A stretch of 24,268 nucleotides of DNA. It comes from Apostichopus californicus (taxonomy: Eukaryota > Echinodermata > Holothuroidea > Aspidochirotida > Stichopodidae). The notes beneath the pieces are model-generated. The model saw only the letters and a list, made by a program, of their open reading frames with translations. It ran no database searches and had not been told where the DNA came from. How positions within the stretch are numbered: the stretch's first letter is position 1; each line of letters begins with the position of its first letter. Positions 12,301 through 19,826 of the stretch are shown piece after piece. The position numbers and the translations under genes were made by a program. The DNA is taken from NCBI GenBank assembly GCA_020650975.1, contig JAIPMN010003433.1, forward strand, positions 1 to 24,268, in the 5' to 3' direction.

Positions 12301-12314
12301 TGACAGTGAGATAA
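141..12314 (+). CDS. XPO4: Exportin-4 (XPO4), 3' part of gene: nine exons encoding the C-terminal half, 5' end outside window
   Basis: Exportin-4 is a karyopherin-beta family carrier made of HEAT repeats. It exports eIF5A and SMAD3 with RanGTP and also imports some SOX-type factors (family knowledge). Nine exons at 141-300, 1564-1733, 2253-2427, 3340-3633, 5400-5580, 7447-7556, 9812-10063, 11473-11565 and 12117-12314 join in frame to about 543 codons plus TAA. The human protein is about 1150 residues, so this is roughly its last 47%. Blocks recognised against human XPO4 from memory include MKALVLGG, ILQPLQEHF, QENF, EEDQYQD, LCSQYYELITF, SIELGV, HFLK, QRLIGAFNELT and the C-terminal LLTVR (human LLCVK). 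All introns are GT/AG and their phases are mutually consistent. The gene runs convergently towards UTP11. The alignment is essentially gap-free across exon joins, so the model is strong. Only the first acceptor (141 or 155) is uncertain. Confidence 0.95.
301..1563 (+). other. XPO4: XPO4 intron A-B
   Basis: Non-coding. It contains G-rich patches (about 580-670 and 684-695), poly-C at about 1010-1022 and AT-rich sequence before the acceptor CTTTCACAG at 1563. The short open frames here have no recognisable content. Confidence 0.8.
1564..1733 (+). CDS. XPO4: XPO4 exon B
   Basis: 170 nt, entering in phase 0 after ...NYTE and leaving with two bases of a split Arg codon. It encodes CSLALLMSLGHHSEGAQLV followed by TRCLVQKVASNLAIWSSEE. 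Human XPO4 has the same spacing from DEK to LLQKVISNLSVWSSEQ, with 31 residues from EK to QKV in both, which fixes the acceptor at 1563. The donor is GTACGT at 1734. Confidence 0.95.
1734..2252 (+). other. XPO4: XPO4 intron B-C
   Basis: GTACGT donor to TTTCAG acceptor. The interior is AT-rich with a C-rich polypyrimidine patch at about 2008-2053. No other feature was recognised. Confidence 0.85.
2253..2427 (+). CDS. XPO4: XPO4 exon C
   Basis: 175 nt, completing the split Arg codon and ending phase 0. It encodes CTAVVKETTFWELAKHLS, then PPFDLLSSDIQ and the well-conserved MKALVLGG block, and ends FSKE. Human XPO4 reads WWNLAKQF, PPLNFLSS and MKALVLGG in the same order. The donor is GTACGA at 2428. 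Confidence 0.96.
2428..3339 (+). other. XPO4: XPO4 intron C-D
   Basis: GT/AG intron. A C-rich run (about 2432-2461) follows directly after the donor, and the rest is AT-rich. The acceptor is GAGTCTTTTCAG at 3339. No repeat was recognised with confidence. Confidence 0.85.
3340..3633 (+). CDS. XPO4: XPO4 exon D
   Basis: 294 nt (98 codons), phase 0 at both ends and the largest exon in the window. It starts ILQPLQEHFKSLIQQENF, matching human VLQPLQQRF...NQENF. It continues through a helical HEAT segment (TLLWLVRGVVEG, FTLPFLTESVALMKVYQNCP), aligned with human MDFLTNCIGLMEVYKNTP, and ends RMLSFLNE. Its codons are GC-richer than the surrounding introns, as expected for a constrained exon. The donor is GTATGC at 3634. 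Confidence 0.97.
4391..4460 (+). repeat. Degenerate tRNA-derived SINE head
   Basis: An A-box-like TGGTCAAGTGG at 4397-4407 fits the Pol III internal promoter pattern TGGCNNAGTGG. About 25 nt later comes GGACTTGCGATCTAAGG, typical of class II (Leu/Ser-type) tRNA heads. The expected B box near 4440-4450 (GATTCTGTCTG) is decayed. The SINE body may run on to about 4600, but no second copy is present in the window to confirm its end. Confidence 0.5.
4930..5037. repeat. Compound TTTA/TTCA microsatellite
   Basis: An imperfect TTTA tract (about 4930-4969) is followed by 17 perfect uninterrupted TTCA units at 4970-5037. It sits about 360 bp before XPO4 exon E. Perfect units of this length imply recent expansion and probable length polymorphism. 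The apparent open frame through it is an artefact of the repeat. Confidence 0.97.
5400..5580 (+). CDS. XPO4: XPO4 exon E
   Basis: 181 nt, phase 0 in and phase 1 out. It encodes QNTLKLFEVSLALLRMYTEC, then NLGKR, the acidic AEEDQYQD loop and LIMQLLTHLISKDLVDYIFS. Human XPO4 has MNLYEACLTLLQVYSKNNLG, EEEQYQD and LLTNLLSKEFIDFSD in the same order and spacing. The donor is GTGAGT at 5581, a near-perfect consensus. Confidence 0.96.
6414..6640 (-). repeat. tRNA-derived SINE with head, copy 1
   Basis: Read on the - strand, it starts with an A box TTAGCTCAGTGG (plus positions 6621-6632). About 45 nt later comes a B box AGTTCGAGTC (about 6578-6588). A roughly 160-nt body ends GCAGGAGGATCTAAAATACA near 6414. 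The A and B boxes are the Pol III internal promoter inherited from a tRNA. The body is repeated nearly unchanged at 6927-7092, which supports a dispersed element. The exact 5' end and target duplications were not resolved. Confidence 0.8.
6735..6770. repeat. GA-rich simple repeat
   Basis: An imperfect (GA)n run, reading GAGATGGAGAGAGAGAAAGA and continuing, lies between the two SINE copies. Confidence 0.85.
6825..6850. repeat. AATC tetranucleotide repeat
   Basis: A short run of imperfect AATC/ATCA units, reading AATCAATCAATTAATCAATC. Confidence 0.8.
6903..7092 (-). repeat. 5'-truncated SINE copy 2 with TACA-type tail
   Basis: Plus positions 6927-7092 repeat the body of the 6414-6640 element, including GATCCTCCTGCAAGCAGGAA, TTGGCTTATCAAAGCC and CATTAATCTTGGAGTGAC, with a few substitutions and indels. 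Similarity stops at GGAGTGAC, just before the B box, so the tRNA head is absent. On the - strand the 3' end continues into TACATACATACATACA (plus 6903-6926), a simple-repeat tail like those of LINE-mobilised SINEs. Truncation at the 5' end fits incomplete reverse transcription. Confidence 0.8.
7447..7556 (+). CDS. XPO4: XPO4 exon F
   Basis: 110 nt. AG completes a Glu codon from exon E, and the exon then encodes EATGVGDHQNAVVSAGEIVL and LGLNIVVPLIDAEILK, ending phase 0 before GTACCA. Human XPO4 has SAADVVLYGVNLILPLMSQDLLK here. The first dozen residues are a variable loop. The acceptor at 7446 is the only nearby one that keeps the frame; the one at 7405 leads to a stop at 7501. Confidence 0.94.
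7784..7803. repeat. GGGA simple repeat
   Basis: Reads GAGGGAGGGAGGGAGGGAGG, about five units, following another G-rich segment (GGGGGTGGGGG at about 7761-7771). Confidence 0.85.
9455..9540 (-). repeat. Leu/Ser-type tRNA-derived SINE head
   Basis: On the - strand this about 86-nt segment has a perfect A box TGGCCGAGTGG (plus 9526-9536) and a perfect B box GGTTTGATACC (plus 9464-9474). The spacing allows a class II variable arm, and GGGTTTGATACCC can form a T-stem-loop. It is unlikely to be a working tRNA gene: the acceptor arm is not clean (GCTGTGG against CCGGGTC). On the - strand it also runs into AT-rich body sequence containing AAGCCCTTGCGGGTTTCTCC (plus about 9300-9320), as SINEs do. The body may extend to about 9225. 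Confidence 0.7.
9748..9790. repeat. TTAACAATGGA tandem repeat before XPO4 exon G
   Basis: Four near-identical 10-12-bp units: TTAACAATGGA twice, ATAACAATGGA, then TTTAACAATA. The last TTAAC lies about 25 nt before the acceptor AG at 9811, where a branch point would be expected. Confidence 0.85.
9812..10063 (+). CDS. XPO4: XPO4 exon G
   Basis: 252 nt (84 codons), phase 0 at both ends. It begins LPNLCSQYYELITF, matching human FPTLCNQYYKLITF. It runs through LPEALFRSLLGSIELGV (human LPEDLFKSLMYSLELGM) and KMCLESVTSLA, and ends MEHFLK (human TRHFLK). The acceptor is TTCTTCTTACAG and the donor GTAGAA. Overlapping frames on both strands within this exon are shadows. Confidence 0.97.
10092..10130. 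repeat. 13-bp tandem triplicate
   Basis: Three copies of TTTTAAGGGGATA, the third ending in G, start 28 nt after the exon G donor. Confidence 0.95.
10864..10915. repeat. Tandem triplicate AATAGCCATGTTGTC
   Basis: Three diverged copies of a roughly 17-bp unit, AAAATAGCCATGTTGTC. The last carries GGTGTC in place of TTGTC. Confidence 0.8.
11473..11565 (+). CDS. XPO4: XPO4 exon H
   Basis: 93 nt (31 codons), phase 0. It encodes VVVDVMFLESFDLDLSSVAS, then EALYVLIACNK. Human XPO4 reads LVFDMLVLQ...AGEAFYTLVCLHQ with the same length between flanking blocks. The donor is GTAAGA at 11566. Confidence 0.94.
11566..12116 (+). other. XPO4: XPO4 last intron
   Basis: A 551-bp AT-rich intron with a poly-A tract near 11597 and AATAAA-type motifs (about 11918-11940). 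Those motifs could in principle allow premature polyadenylation. The acceptor is CACGTTTTCAG at 12116. Confidence 0.85.
12117..12314 (+). CDS. XPO4: XPO4 terminal coding exon
   Basis: 198 nt encoding 65 residues and TAA at 12312-12314. It starts DKYSILVNTILNSQSEEAV, matching human AEYSELVETLLSSQQDPVI. It continues CQRLIGAFNELT (human YQRLADAFNKLT) and ends EKFLLNVRSLLTVR (human EEFMANVGGLLCVK). The C-terminus is at the family's normal position, so the protein is not truncated. The in-frame ATG at 12060 is upstream of the acceptor and not used. Confidence 0.97.
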   Translation, partial: DKYSILVNTILNSQSEEAVCQRLIGAFNELTPPGMQMTINRQEKFKFQKRLEKFLLNVRSLLTVR

Positions 12315-12960
12315 CGGATAACCAGGAGGATAAAGAGAGGCGAGCGGACATGAGATGAAGGAAGCTGCCGTTAGATGGAACGATGGTCGAGGGTGGAAGT
12401 CCTGACGTCACGCAGAGTTGGTCAACATTCCGGTCGCAGTGATCCTCAAGATCTGCGTGGTTATGGATCCAGGATAAATGTACACGCTGCTATTTTGTGC
12501 ATGTTAACTGAGGCATTTTTGTCCACAGCACTTCAGATTGATGAGATGTTGTTTTTTTAAGAACAATATGTCAGCTTTTGCACTTCATTACAACTGTGAG
12601 GTCATGTCCTTGATATGAGGTATGGATAGATTTTCCTATTCATGTTGTTAAGAGAATCAAGGCTAATATTGACTGTTGTGTGTAAGGCATTATTATGGTG
12701 TATCTCATGTAGTTAACATTATCAAAAGAGGTTTGAAAATTTCCATTTATGGAGGGGGCCAAGTCCAAGTTTGGATCGAAGCCACACATACTTTCAGAAA
12801 GGAGTTAAATAGCAAAAATTTAATTTTCTGGGAGAGGATGTTCCCTCTGTGACCCTTCTAGAAAAGTCTACCTCAATAAGGATGGAGACTCGACTCAGAA
12901 ATCATACAATATCGCAGCATTTAGTGGAAGCATGTTTCAGAGAACAGTGAGGCAGGCAGT

Positions 12961-12970
12961 TTATTTATTT
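12961..12970 (-). terminator. UTP11: Candidate UTP11 poly(A) signals (overlapping AATAAA)
   Basis: Plus TTTATTTATT reads AATAAATAAA on the UTP11 strand, 1.4 kb past its stop. A closer AATAAA lies at plus 13184-13189. A motif match alone cannot say which is used. Confidence 0.25.
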
Positions 12971-13366
12971 CAAGAAGTTTCCAAGGGATTTTGTCAGTTC
13001 TTGGTGAATTAACTCTTTGAGGGCTAAACCCAACTGTCATCTCCTGAATCAGTCTCCACAGTGCGGTTAGCAGCTATCTCTCCCTCATATCGTATAAACT
13101 TACCTATCAATGCAATCTTTACCTACTACCTCCATTACTCCTGCCGAATATCAAGTCAGGCCTCTATCTGTGATATTCTGTTTTTTATTACCGCCATAAA
13201 AAAGGAACATCTTTTCAATCTATGACCTTGCCATTTGCCACTTGAAAGAAAATGCAAATGAGGTAGACATCGTAAAAGCTGTTGACATTCATCGTAACAT
13301 CGGGGACGAGCTATAAAATGTTGAAAATGCATTTTAAACAGGTCTGCAAATTATGCTCCTGAGAGC

Positions 13367-13372
13367 ATTAAA
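13367..13372 (+). terminator. XPO4: Candidate XPO4 poly(A) signal variant (ATTAAA)
   Basis: ATTAAA is the commonest variant of AATAAA and this is the first instance seen on the + strand, 1.05 kb after the XPO4 stop. Motif only. Confidence 0.2.
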
Positions 13373-14382
13373 GCAGCAGGGTTGCATCTTGTTTTTTAAC
13401 ATGACGACAACGATCTTCCCAACCATATTGAAAATGAAAGAACTAGAGAAGTGATATTTAATAGAATTTCTAGCATGAAGTCTTTTTAACTTTTGGTTAC
13501 AACCAGTTCTATTCTGAGTTTTTATCAAATCAGCTTGGGGCCTGGGAGAGTTGCTATGATACATGTTGCCGTGGGTTTTGCAACCTTGGTAACATCACGT
13601 AATGATCCGCGCTTATTATTCTGAATTAGTGTGGCGGGAGTATGGTTGATATATTTCGAACTGTTTCTCCAATATGTAGAGCAAACACAGCTGTTAAATC
13701 CAGATACAATTGAAGACATACTCACACAATGACTTTTGGAATGTGCATGTTGACAGCTTGGCTCTGTAGCAGAATTGTTATTTAATGGTGTGAAATACAA
13801 TCAGAATGAACAGGTATGACATGGTCAAGAGACATGAACTCACCAAAGCATCTGAGAAGTTTTTTTTATCATTAAACAACTAACCAGTGGCCCTATGTAG
13901 AATAATTAACCAGGCCATTTCTGGATGAACAATTGGTAAATTTAAACACACAAAGAATTGTATTCATAGCCGCAATCATCATGAATAATCATTATACAAT
14001 CATGATAACATCACCTGTAACAATGTTAAGTTAAACACACAACAGTAATGCCCACTATGAAATGTCCTTATGAACTCCATGTTTGAGAGACTGCAGTATT
14101 ATTTGTGACATAAGTAGCCATCCATGATGCTTTGCGTGCATTCGCCCAGCATGGACTTCTCTGCTCATCCCTGGCAGGTTTAACACTGACCATTCTTATA
14201 GTGTAAGAAAAAGTCAAATGTTGCCATTTTCAAACCACTGCAGTGATTTTGTTGTTATTGCAGCTGATCCTGCCAACGATCCCGTTATCAGTCTGAAATG
14301 TTCATGAATATTCATGTTCAGAAATGTTCATGAATGGGGGAGATGACATCAAATGCTGGTGTGGCTGGTTGCCGTGGTTGTT

Positions 14383-14466
14383 TCATCTTTTCCTCTTGTA
14401 AAGCCATTTGTATACAGCTGGGGTTGTTTGCGTTTCTTCCTGAAGTAAAACTTTCTTTCCTCTGTC
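14383..14466 (-). CDS. UTP11: UTP11 terminal coding exon
   Basis: 84 nt encoding DRGKKVLLQEETQTTPAVYK and then WLYKRKR with a TGA stop at plus 14383-14385. Human UTP11 ends SPAIYKFQSRRKR, so the PAVYK and basic tail motifs match. The acceptor on this strand is TTTCGCTTCACAG, ending just above 14466, and it joins in phase 0 to the exon at 15427. The + strand frame overlapping it is a shadow. Confidence 0.92.
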   Translation of the reverse strand, partial: DRGKKVLLQEETQTTPAVYKWLYKRKR

Positions 14467-17400
14467 CTGTGAAGCGAAATTTGAAAAGAAGAAACGTTTT
14501 AAGCCGAAAAGCAATCGTGCTAGACTTCAGTGAAGAGACTGCGTGCGCTGTTTGTTACCAGGGAACTGGTGAAGAGAAGGATTGTCACACAAATTGAAAA
14601 TATGATTCAAAACAACAAAACAAAACTGTATACAAGAGACCACCCTGTATGCAAACTTCAAAAACTATAACGTTTTTGTACCAGTATCATTTCCCGCATA
14701 TTCTTCCCTTCTTGACGACACTGCTGGAAATGTGGTTCAAAAGGTCAAAGTTCAGCTGGGCATTTGTCAATGCTTGGAAGCACGGTATGCTTACTTTTAT
14801 TAACAACTACAGGTAATGTGCCTTTATCATTGTCTCAGTTGTGACTGGTGTATATCTTAGCAAACACAAAACCTGACATTGGGGGTGGGGAGTAAATTGG
14901 GGGGTGGGGAGTAAATTGGGGAGTAAATTGGGATCTGTCAGGAAGCAAAGTATTTACTGAACATGTTTTAGTAGGTGATTTTGTATGACGAAGATTTATA
15001 CCGATTTTAAGAGGCTATTGCACAAGCCAATTACGCAGACGTACAATTCTGTATTTTAAAATGACAATACAATTTTCAGCTGTCCCTTACTGAACAAAAC
15101 TTCTGTTCATTTATTTCTTTTTGTCTTTTATTCATTTGCTAATACTACATACGGCTATTAAAGCCTTTTCAAGAATTGTGATCTCTTCATCCAATGAATT
15201 GTTTTACCCTTCCTTTCCCTTTACCCTTCCTATCCCTTTACCCTCCTTCCCTTTACCCTTGCTTTCCCCTTTACCCTTGCTTTGCCTTTACCCTTCCTTT
15301 CCCTTTACCCTTCCTTTCCCTTTACCCTTCCTTTACCCTTCCTTTCCTTGCCAGGAATGACTTCATGCTTAGGACTAGAGTTTTTTAAATCTTGCAGAAG
15401 CATATTTCTGACTCTGAATTAATTACCTTGAGATTTATTTTGGCCTGCATCTTTGCTCCTACTATGCCTAACTGCTTCTCTCGTTTGATTCTCTGGACCA
15501 GCTGGCCATACTGCTCCTGTTTGGATTTTTCCAGCATCTGTCCGAAAATATGAGAAAGATAGGAGAAAATGAAATAATACGAGCAATGAACAGAGCAGGC
15601 TGTCAGCTGGACGATTCCCCTTGCACATATATGTCAGTAGAAAAAATGACTGTGACCTCAATTGACCTTTGACAGACATCAACAACAGTAGGGTTGTTTT
15701 CATCTCCGTTTAAAAATTCCTCTGATATCATCTAAACCAGGGTTTCCCTAACTTTATCCTCCCACGAATCCCCTGTGGATGTCAGAGTTGTCCACGAAAC
15801 CCCTGGGATGGACTCACGCACCCCCTGGGGGTTCATGCACCCCAGTTAGGGAACCCCTGATCCAACCCATCTAAAGCAAACCAAAGACAAAAGTTTTTGA
15901 AAACTGTCTGAAATGGTGAAGAGAAATGCAAACATTCTATTCAATGCTTTTTATTTGATGTATTTTTTTAAATTCTAATGTGAGTGAGTTATCACTGGGG
16001 TGGGAGTTGCTGAATTACCCCCCCCCTCGAATTACCCTGCCCCCCCCCACCTACCCTACAAAGAGGCTAACCTGTGCTTGAAACTCTTTTTCCATATCTC
16101 CGTCTTGACGGCTGAATTTTCCTTTCTTGAGATCCTCTAACTTTGGTCTATTGAAGGTGCGATGAAGAAGGGAGGGATGGGTGTTCAACCGCTTGGCCAC
16201 ATCAAAGTCTCTCTCTGGAGCAAAAGGAAAATGCAAATAATGTCACAATGCAATAGAGAAACAATTTAAATTGTATCCATTGTGACCCTCCCTGCAAGCA
16301 ACCAGAGCAGCACTTCAAGACAAATGACAAATTATGCCTTTTATACAGCTGTGAGTAGATAGATAAGAATGGAAAGCTGATAGAACACTGAAAGAATTGG
16401 GAATGTGGAGCAAAAATTCGGAACAAAAACCTGCCTTTCGTAACTTAACCGTCGCAACAATGGGAATTAGTCCACAATAACAAATGTTTAATAGTCAATA
16501 CCTGAAACAAGAATAATAACACTTATAAAAAGGAGACGTTGATATTAAAGGCTAGCTTAATTTTCACCTTCAATTCTGGGCTGACGTCATTATATGCTCG
16601 TTAATCAGACAAGTCGATGTATCTGAATTAAATCACCATGTTAGTGCCGTACAATGCCGCAGTTCTGCGAGACAAGAGTCACTTTATCTGGCGACATGTT
16701 TACCAGGGTCGAATAAATTATGTAATGGTCTGCAACTCTAAGACAATAAACTAGTCCACCGGTGACATGAAATTATGTAAGAAAGAACTTTCTACTGACA
16801 TTCACAGGGATGAGCCTGGGGTAAAAAAAATTCACGGAACTTGCAAAAATTGCGGTATAGGCTTTAGTTCGCGTATGCTACAGTGTGTTAGAATTATAGT
16901 TTTTGTCACCGAGGTAGAAAAGAAATCACGGATATTCCGCGAAATCGCGGAAATAGCTCATAGCTGCATTCAAGAAAATTTATCAATTACGACTGAGGAA
17001 GGCCCATCCTGCTTTTGTCTGGCTTTTAGAGGTTCAAATGGCCAGTGGATAAAGGCTCCCCTCCCCCCCAAAAAAAAAAAATTCTCAGAGAGGCATCTCT
17101 CTGCTTGCATTACACCTGCAGCCTGGAGGACAAAGCAACGGGTCGACATTTCTCTGGGACTTCAAACAAGATTTTTAGAGACGAATTTCAAGCAATTAGT
17201 CGAGGGATTTTGAAAGCAAAACAAAAACTATTTGCGAGGATGGGGCTGAGTTTATTGACCCGAGGATAGAACTTCCCTCTTTTCTTTTAGTTGTCCAGCT
17301 TTAAGTTGGGGCCAATTTAAACCATATCTTGACCGTGGTGTCGGAGGAAAGTCTCGCATGACAAATGACTATAATCTATCATGTGATGGAAACATTAATG

Positions 17401-19719
17401 TGAACCACCACCTACTAACAGGAAATAAAGAAGGATCATTTGTCTCCAAAAAGTGACTTTTTTGCACACAAAAAAAAAAAATCTAGTTTATCAACATGGA
17501 GAAGTCGACAATCACAATTTTTAGTAGCAAACATGGCTAGACCATGAAGATTTGAACATCTACAGCAATTGCTGATCTCTGCTTTGGAGAAAACAGAATT
17601 TTTTTTAAAGTATGTTTAGCATCGGTTCTGATAACGATGTAACATACAAAGAATATATCTTGCGTGATGGGATTGTTAAAGTTGCAGACATTAACCAGTC
17701 GATCATGATGAAGGAACTAACAAACTATACATTCTATTGGCTAATGCCCTCACTACTGCAATATCCACAGTTTGTGTACTAATGTTATATGTGAAAATAG
17801 TATAAAGTCAAACCTTCTTTTGCCGTGTCCACAAAGAATGTATGCTTGTTCATCGGATTCGAGGTCGAAGCATCGAGGAGGTGTAAGGATCCCTTCATTT
17901 TGTCAATTTTCTAGAACCAAAAGAGGGAAAAAACTTAATGAAAGGCTCACAAAATTAAAACTGATGGATGTAACAATAGCATCGGCAGAGAGAGATATTA
18001 TGTCGTTAATTCAACGAGATTATTTTAACCAATATTAGGAAATGGAGAATAAGGAGGAAAGGAAAGAATGAGCACATGGGCATCTGGGCGAGCAGGTAAG
18101 CTGCTGATGTCACCCGAGCTGATGTCACCCGATGTCACCTGATGTCACCACTACAAATAGATAAATATTTGTAACATAAAATTTTCAGCTGCTTTCTTTG
18201 GACGGTACAGTCCTTTTCTTTGTGAATCACAAATAAGTTTGTTTTTTTTCCGTTTTTTGCTTTTTACGAAACAATGGAAACGTTTGCTCTCGACCTGTCC
18301 TGCTTTCTTATCGATTCCATCTTAAGACTGATGAGTGAAATATTTTACTAGGAAAACATTCTTTTTGTAGCTATTTACGAACTCTCGTCGGACTTAACTG
18401 ATCGATCTGTGTTCACACTGTGCGACGATCAACTGCGAGATTTTCGCCTTTTCTTGCTTGGTGTATGCAAAACAGATAATAAACTTTGAAAACAGAGTTT
18501 TATCTACCTTATGAATAATAATCATTGTCTTGCTCCATGCACCTGGTAAGATATTATCTAACTGATATATATACACAATTTAAGTGTTACCTACTGTGCA
18601 AACAGGTACTGTTGTAAAAACACAATTTTTGCACATAAGGCATATATAACATATTCTATATGAAATATTAACCAAATGGCTCGTTTGGGTCAGATGTTGG
18701 CCATTTGCTCACTTTTGCTTCGTTTATAGGTATAAATGGCTCACATACTGTACTCCAAAAGTGAAAAGCTAATAGCACTTGAAACTTTGGGCAACTTTCC
18801 TGAAACGGGTTGGACAATCTGTTGTTTTCTGAAGTACCTGCTAGATTATGCCATTTTTGGCACAACGTTAATACTTTATCGGTCCAATGAGTTTTATATC
18901 CTAACTGACACGGCAAATGTTACTTGATATGGACACAGAGTCTTCCATCGTAATACTTCAAATATCCCTACAGCAGTTGTTATGTAGCAGTGTAATTCAG
19001 TTTGCTTCTATTTACATCTAATCGTGTTAAAAACAAAACTGAGGACGTTTTTATTTATGACAACGGGAGCCATCTGAGAGAGCTGGTTTTGTGTCGCAGA
19101 GTACTTATATTTATACTTATAATATACTATAATTATGCCTAAAATTTAATTTGAACCAGTGGCCTCAGGCTACCTCGGCTGGTGGCGTTCTCTGTATAAC
19201 CATTCTATGAGGGGGATGTGGGCAGGGGGATGTGGGCAGGGGGGGGGGTTGCCCGTCAGAATCCACAGTACCTGACATACCTTGTCACATAAGCAAGTTA
19301 AGCAGACAAGTTTCGTTTGATACTTCACAAGAAGGTGGCAAAGAAATCCACAATGGACAAGTCCTATCCAGGCCATAATTTCTCTGCAATTTTATATTTG
19401 TTTGTTATTTCTAAAAGCCAGTGTTCAGTTGTGGATTAATTTTTTTCACCACCATAGGTAATTTTTTTGTAATGGCTGTGACTGGCCTACCTTATTTTCG
19501 ATATTTCGTTTGTGAGAGACGTAACGGATATCTTGACTGTCCATCAGCTGTTTCTGCTCCCATGTGAGAGGTTCATCTTCCTCTAGTCTCTTGGTCACCC
19601 CATCCTGGGGGGGGGGGGGAAGAAGATGATTCATAATAATAATAAACATAATAATAATAATAATAAACATAATAATCATAGTAATAATCATAATAATAAT
19701 TATAATAATAATAATAAAC

Positions 19720-19760
<41 letters not shown>

Positions 19761-19789
19761 CATAATAATAATAATCATAGTAATAATCA

Positions 19790-19826
<37 letters not shown>

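Larger units (their letters stand above)
12315..14382. other. Region between the convergent XPO4 and UTP11 stop codons (both 3' UTRs)
   Basis: 2.07 kb with no recognised coding sequence. Both 3' UTRs must lie here and could overlap. On the + strand no canonical AATAAA was found after the XPO4 stop, only ATTAAA variants at 13367-13372 and about 13871-13876. On the - strand, AATAAA occurs as plus TTTATT at 13184-13189 and 12961-12970. A perfect 14-bp palindrome CATGAATATTCATG lies at 14303-14316. The open frames at 13334-13800 have no recognisable content. Confidence 0.7.
14467..15426 (-). other. UTP11: UTP11 last intron
   Basis: A 960-bp intron. It contains a tandem G-rich repeat at about 14880-14932 and a polypyrimidine (on +) minisatellite at about 15204-15352. 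The donor is GTAATT below 15427. Confidence 0.85.
16215..19490 (-). other. UTP11: UTP11 intronic region expected to hold an unlocated exon
   Basis: 3.28 kb. UTP11 needs an exon of about 110 nt here (phase 0 in, phase 1 out) with a KIERLKSELHLLD-like product, but none was recognised on the - strand. The region contains two unplaced + strand open frames (16767-17213 and 17772-18038), a TTCCGCGA palindrome (16935-16952), poly-A tracts near 17070 and 17471, a GATGTCACC repeat (18115-18150) and G-rich duplications (about 19209-19247). Parts may be old inserted elements. Confidence 0.6.

Noticed and set aside
14334-14597. 87-codon + frame
   Set aside because: Shadow of the UTP11 terminal exon on the opposite strand, extended by chance.
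15121-15388. Leu/Pro/Phe-rich overlapping frames
   Set aside because: Translations of the polypyrimidine minisatellite.
18394-18576. - strand frame with KQEKAKISQL, considered as the missing UTP11 exon
   Set aside because: Basic but not alignable to the KIERLKSELHLLD region, and it lacks a matching donor and phase.
19170-19376. - strand frame with ...CHLLVKYQTK...CDK before a GTATGT donor, considered as the missing UTP11 exon
   Set aside because: Only HLL matches the expected ELHLLD block, the rest is Cys-rich and unlike UTP11, and the in-phase acceptor option runs into stops.
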